Source: Roseiflexaceae bacterium UBA965 (lineage in GTDB: Bacteria; Chloroflexota; Chloroflexia; Chloroflexales; Roseiflexaceae). Taken from it: a DNA stretch of 18,281 nucleotides. The stretch is from NCBI GenBank assembly GCA_002292925.1, contig DBCF01000218.1, positions 16,514 to 34,794 on the forward strand, in the 5' to 3' direction. The notes beneath the pieces are model-generated. The model was not told where the DNA came from, ran no database searches, and was given only the letters and a program-made list of their open reading frames with translations. A program made the position numbers and the translations under genes. Positions 10,201 to 16,200 of this stretch are shown here, piece after piece; within the stretch, counting starts at the first letter, position 1; each line of letters begins with the position of its first letter.

Positions 10201-13200
10201 GCAATCCCAAAGGTGCCGGTGAGGACCGTGGCCGCATTTGCGATGGTCAGCGACTGATTGATGCCTTCAATGTTGAACCGGGCAATCCGTTTGCTTGCGT
10301 CGGTTGTATCAAGTGCCACCGTGGGACAGATCGTACAACTGGTGTTGTAACGGCTGTCACCGCGGTTATCAAAGACACTGGCACCATCGGGAGCCTCGAA
10401 GTCGAGGCGTACCCGCATCCCTTGCCGAATGGCAGCCCGCCCATCGACATAATCGGACACGCGCCCAGTTATTGCCTGATTCCCGATGAAATAGGTATTG
10501 GCATCGTACGGTGATGGCGATGCGATGACATCTTGGGGCGGGGTGTTGTCGACTTCAATTGGACTATTTTCACCAGCGACCACTACTTCTTTGCTGTTAC
10601 CCACATTGTCGGTGGTAATAGCACTGACTTGGTAGAAGCCGGACGGGTCGCCAAAGGGTAACGATACATCAGCTACCCATGCACCATTGCTACGTGTGGC
10701 GGGGATGGGGAGTAGATTTATGGTGCGGCCACCGCTTTCTTTGAGATTGATGCTGACCGACGCCACGCCACTGCCTGCCACACTACAGCTTGTGTATCCA
10801 ATACACGGATCACTGACGGTGAAGCGCAACAACAGGTGATGACTATTTTGATCGAGGGCGCGGCTGGTGGTGTAGGTACCACTATTACGAATCAAGCTGA
10901 CTGTTGGGGCAGTAGTATCGACATAAATCAACGACTTCTGGGTGCTGGTATTGTTGACTGCATCGGCTGCAGTCACCACAATCCCGTATTTACCTTCAAC
11001 CGGCACCGTCGCCGTTTGATTGACCTGGAAGGTAGGACAGTAGTTCGTGCCACCCACGGTATCGGTACAGGCAGCGGAAGAAATTTCGGTGGTGGTTGGC
11101 GCAATCACACTGCCAGTCGCACTGAGGGTACTTGTGATTGCCGTGGTTACCCGTTGCACCGACGACGTCGGGTCGCTGGTCTTGATGCTAAATTGGATGG
11201 GGATGCGCGATGTATATTGCGGATTGGTGATGGTGATGACCGGTGCATCGGCATCGATCGTCAGTTCTGCCACTTTGGATTTGGTTAGTGCGTGCGAAAA
11301 CTGCGAGCGCGCGATGCGGTAGATTTTAGCATCTTCAGATTCACTGGGTGTCAGGCTGATTTCGTCAATGCTGCCATCATACATTTCCGTAAAGACACCG
11401 GCGATTTTGCCCACGCCGCCGATGCGTAATTTGTAGCTGGCATCGCTGGTTAGCGTCACTGCACTATCAGATGTAGCACTCGCACCGGTGTCGAGGGTAC
11501 CGTTTTGGTAGTAACGGAAGCCGTTGCTGCCGAAGCGGAAGGCGATTTGATTCCAGGCAATCGGCAATGAAGTCGTACTGGTAAAGACTTTGGTACCGGC
11601 CCGAATTTCGACTTTGTCTGCCACTAGGCGTACCCGCAACGGGGCAATGGTACCCGCACTATTCCCGTAGTACAACACCGTTTGGTTGCCCACGGTCTTA
11701 TCTGGGTGGATCATCAAACGGACGGTACCGCCGTTTTTGATGTCGTTAATGATGGTGGTGGCATTATTGACCTGGAGCAGCGTGTCTTGGCCATTGAAGG
11801 TACTTGCCATCCCTTCCATGCCGAGGGTGTCTGCAACCGGACAGTTGGCGCCTAAGATGTCGGGGTTGGTGCAGTTGGCTGCGTAGTTGAAGCGTCCAAT
11901 CCCCGCGCGGCCCGGCACATCATCTGGCAGCACGACACTGTTGATTGGCGTGGTGACGGTGAGGCCGTTCGTCACTTTGGTTTGGCTACTACTCAGCGTA
12001 TCTTCAAAGCTTAGGTTCCAATTGGGTGCTTGCTTGACTTGTGTTTGGTAATCGAGCGAGTTTCCGATTGGTGAAATACGGAATTCGTCTATGTCGCCCA
12101 CAAACGTTTCGCCGATATTGAGTGTGCTATTCGCCGGGTCGACGTTGCCGTATTTGCGCAAATTGTCGGTGGTAAAAGTTTCGCTTTGTAATGCGGTTAA
12201 TTCGCTATCGCTGAGCTTGCGTGGCGTGACAAAAATATTTGCAATCGAGAAGTTGTGCTCTAATCCTTTATTTGCTACCGTATAGCCAGTAGTTAATGGT
12301 GTGGTTTCGTAGCCCGGATAACTTAAGATAGCGCCTTGTAATTGGAAAATCTTGCTCTGTGTGCCGGCTCGGATGACTAAGCTGTTACACGTGTTGTTAC
12401 AATTCCCAGAAGGGCCTTCATAGGTCAACGCAACATGTTGCCAAGCATTTGTCGTTAACGTAAAGGTCGTATCGTAATCTGTCCAACCACCATATTGGGT
12501 ATTTATCGCAAAATACAAGCGATTATTGACTAAGCGGAAATAATACTGGCCTTCGCGTTGTAGTAATCTTTCGTCTCCCGTCAACCCCAGCGGCTTAACC
12601 CAAAAAGCAATTGTCGCTGCATTGCTATAGGTCAAACGACCACTATCACCGAATGTAATGCCTTGGTTGGTTTCTGGTATAAACGTCCAGCCTTGTTTGT
12701 TTTGATCCATAACCGTTGCTGGTGGTTTGGGGGTCGTTGATGAATAATTGTTCAAATTGGTCAATTGGGGGGATGTCTGGCCCGCGCTGTTTATAATGGT
12801 ATTCGCGCTACTGGAAGCCGTAACCGGCATGTTGGTGTCGTCGTATGTCATTGAACACATACGGACGGGAATTGTGAGGCCAGAGTTGCTATATATACCA
12901 TTGATGGCTATAGCTGCTGTGGAATAATTCATCCCACAATGACTAATAGCATCAGTAGGATACTGTGTAACATGAATATGTGACCAGGTATTTAATGGGA
13001 GTTTGGTTGCTGATCGCAACGGTGTCTTGGGCCAACAATAGGCGTTGTAACAGGCATAAGCATGCTCGTAGCTGACAAAACCATTTGCATCTATGCCTAG
13101 CCGCATCATTTGATTGATGGTGTCGTTGCCGAGCAACCATACCCCGTATTTCGTTGGTTTGACCCACATACTCAGGCTGAACGATTTTTGTGGCAACTGG

Positions 13201-16200
13201 GAATTTGGGTCGACTACCTTTAAATACGACGCAAATGCATTTGCTGAATTACCAAGCCGGAGTGGTTGATTGCCACTAAAGCGCACGGCTCGATTGTCGC
13301 GTCCCGGCACGCCACTGAGCGGACAAGTCGCTACACACTCCAGTTGCAAGCCGGTAGTGAGTACATCGCTAAAGGCAGTACTCAGTGCCGGCTCATCGAA
13401 TGGCATCCGCAATTCATATGCGGGACTTGACGCGCTCAGTTTGATTTTGCTCACGTCTATGGCAGTACCATGAATCTGGAAATCGCGTAAGCTCCCGTTT
13501 AATTGCCCCGAAGCACCACCGATTTCCATTTGGCGCACATTGTTGAACGTATATGCCGCAGCCTTTGACATATAACGCACGCCGTTGAGATAGATTATTT
13601 GCGTAGTACCACTACGCACTAATGCGACGTGATACCACGTATTTGCGCTAAGTGGTCTGTCACTTCCGGGGGCTGTGGTAGTACCAACGCCATCGTAATA
13701 ATAGGTGCAGTCGGTGCATGTGGTTGGTCCGACGCGCAAAATACCCCCTTCAATGCGGAAGTTGGAGTCGGTATTGAGCGGCCCATCTGCGATACCACTG
13801 TTGTCACCGATAAATACATTTTTGGCCATAGGATCTTTGAGTTTGACCCAACTCATGACCGTATAGTTTTTTGTGCCATTGAATGTCGATTGAGCAAGGT
13901 TCGTACTGAGGGTGATTGATTGTTTGTTGGCACTGACAAATTCATTGCCACCTGCATTGAATGTGGGGCACGTATTGGTGCGGTTACAGGATTGGATGTC
14001 ACTATTACTGTTCACCACAACTTCGCGGAAATGCAAGGGATTATTTGCTACCGTAATATACACATAGCGTCCGCGTGTGCCCTTGGCGAAGGTGACATCA
14101 AATACGTTTTTTGACGCACACACTTGTGTTTGATTCTGATTGTCGCACTTCATGTTTTTCCAAGCGGAAGCGCCACCTTGGGCAATCAGACCGCTTGGTG
14201 TGCGCCCTCCCATCGGCTCTGTACTGACAAAAACTTTCGCGCTATCCGACCGGGTTTGACAACAATCGGCGCGATCATAGATGGTGACCGTCGCAATATC
14301 GCGAACTTGTCCCAAGTCGAAGTGAAGCCAGGCGTTCGCATCAGCGTTCGTGTGGTTCATCGTACCGAAATTTTTATCCATGGCATATTGCGCAGGCCAA
14401 CCAATTGCAGTCGATGATTGAGTCGCGGTCGCATTGGCCATAGGATCAGGGTAAGCAGTATTCATGTCGCGATCAAACGGCACGCACAATACAGCCGAAG
14501 ACTCGTCACAGTTGCCACGGATACGTTCAAAATTCGCATCAGGCACGATGATTTTGTTGCGTGCTTCGACGGTAATCGGCATACTATCGGATTGCGGTGC
14601 TTGGTTGAGGTTGATACTCAGGTTGCCAAATAACGCATAGTTTGCCAACGCTGCCATATTGGCGCTGGTTAACCCAGTGCGATACATGCGGAGCAGATCG
14701 ACACTCAGCCCGGTGGTGCCGAGGGTCAGTGGTTCTTGGGCTTGGGTCAACGCTGTGGCAGCGATTTCTTTGCTGGTACTTTGCAGGGTGCTACCATTAG
14801 CCGAATACGCAGTCATACTGAGGCGCCCGCCACCTTGTTTGGCCGTCAGGACATACCACGTGTTGGCTGACAGCGTCAGGTTATCAATGCTCGCACTATC
14901 ACTACTGGTGGTGACCCCGGCCACGACGTTTTTGCGCACGACGGTAGGTCGACCGTTGATCACTTGGATCTGGAGCTGATTGCCGGTGCTGGTAATCACG
15001 CTCGATTGCATGATCGTTTGCGTGCCTGCGACGCTGGCCAATTTGATTTTCAGCATGATCGAAAAATCGTGATCATTGATCAGGGACGCATATCCATTGG
15101 GTAAACTGGCCGTGGTGCTCGAAGCAAAATTAATTTCGCTGTTGTTGCTGGTGGTACAGCCGCTACAGTTGAGGGCGACCCCTTGGTCGATGCCATAGCG
15201 CGAATAATCGATGCTTTGGGCGGCAGTGGTGCTCGCATTAAACGGCATACAGGCAATTAGACGCGGGTCTTCACAGGTTTTGGCGAGGGTGGCGATGTCA
15301 TTGTCGCTCAGGGCGAGTGAATTAATCTGGATATCCCGCAGGCTGCCCATCAAAGAATTCGTGGTGGCATCTTTGCCGATGCGGAGTTCGCCAAATGCAC
15401 TACTAGGATAGGAAATGGCGGTGGTGTCACTGGCGACATTTACCCCATCGACAAAAATCTGGCGTTTGCCCAACATCAAGCGGAATACTAGGTGTTGCCA
15501 TTGCCCAATCACTAGTCGCGTGGTGGCCGCCAACGTCGTGCTACCAATGGTAAATTGCGGGTATTCGTTGGCGAGGGCTAATTTGAGTACCGCATTGCTG
15601 TTTTTGCTCATCACAATGGTGCGATTGGTCACCGATTGATCTTCGGGTTTGACCCACAGCGATACGGTGAAATCTCGGCTACTGATGGCATTGCCCACAC
15701 TGGCCGATGTTGCCATGTCGGTATTGGATGTAAATTTCCAGTTGGATGTCACATAGCTGGGACAGGCGGCAGTGTTGCTACAGGTCAACACACTCTGATT
15801 AGGTGACACATCACTAAATTTCAGGGGGAATGTCGTGTTCGTTTCGTCGAATTTGACACAGAGTTCAGTGCGTGGGAATACACAGCTATTGACATAACTA
15901 TTGGTTGCGGTGACAGGATTCAGCGCGCCTGGTACTTCAATGATGTTTTCTATTGCCGCGCTGGTATTGGCGGGCAATCCCAGCGCAGTCATTTGGCTGG
16001 CTTGATAGTCGTTCTTGGTTGATTGGGCGGTGACTGTGGTATAGCCTTGCATCGACCGCCCCAGCAATTTGTTGCTGGTGGTGATGTTGCTATAAATGCG
16101 ATCGCCTGGGCGCACAATCAAGTCGTTGTTGGCATTTTCGAGTTTGTCTTGGGCGAGCAGCGCTACTTCTTTGGCGCTCAAGGCGATGCGGTAAATGCTC

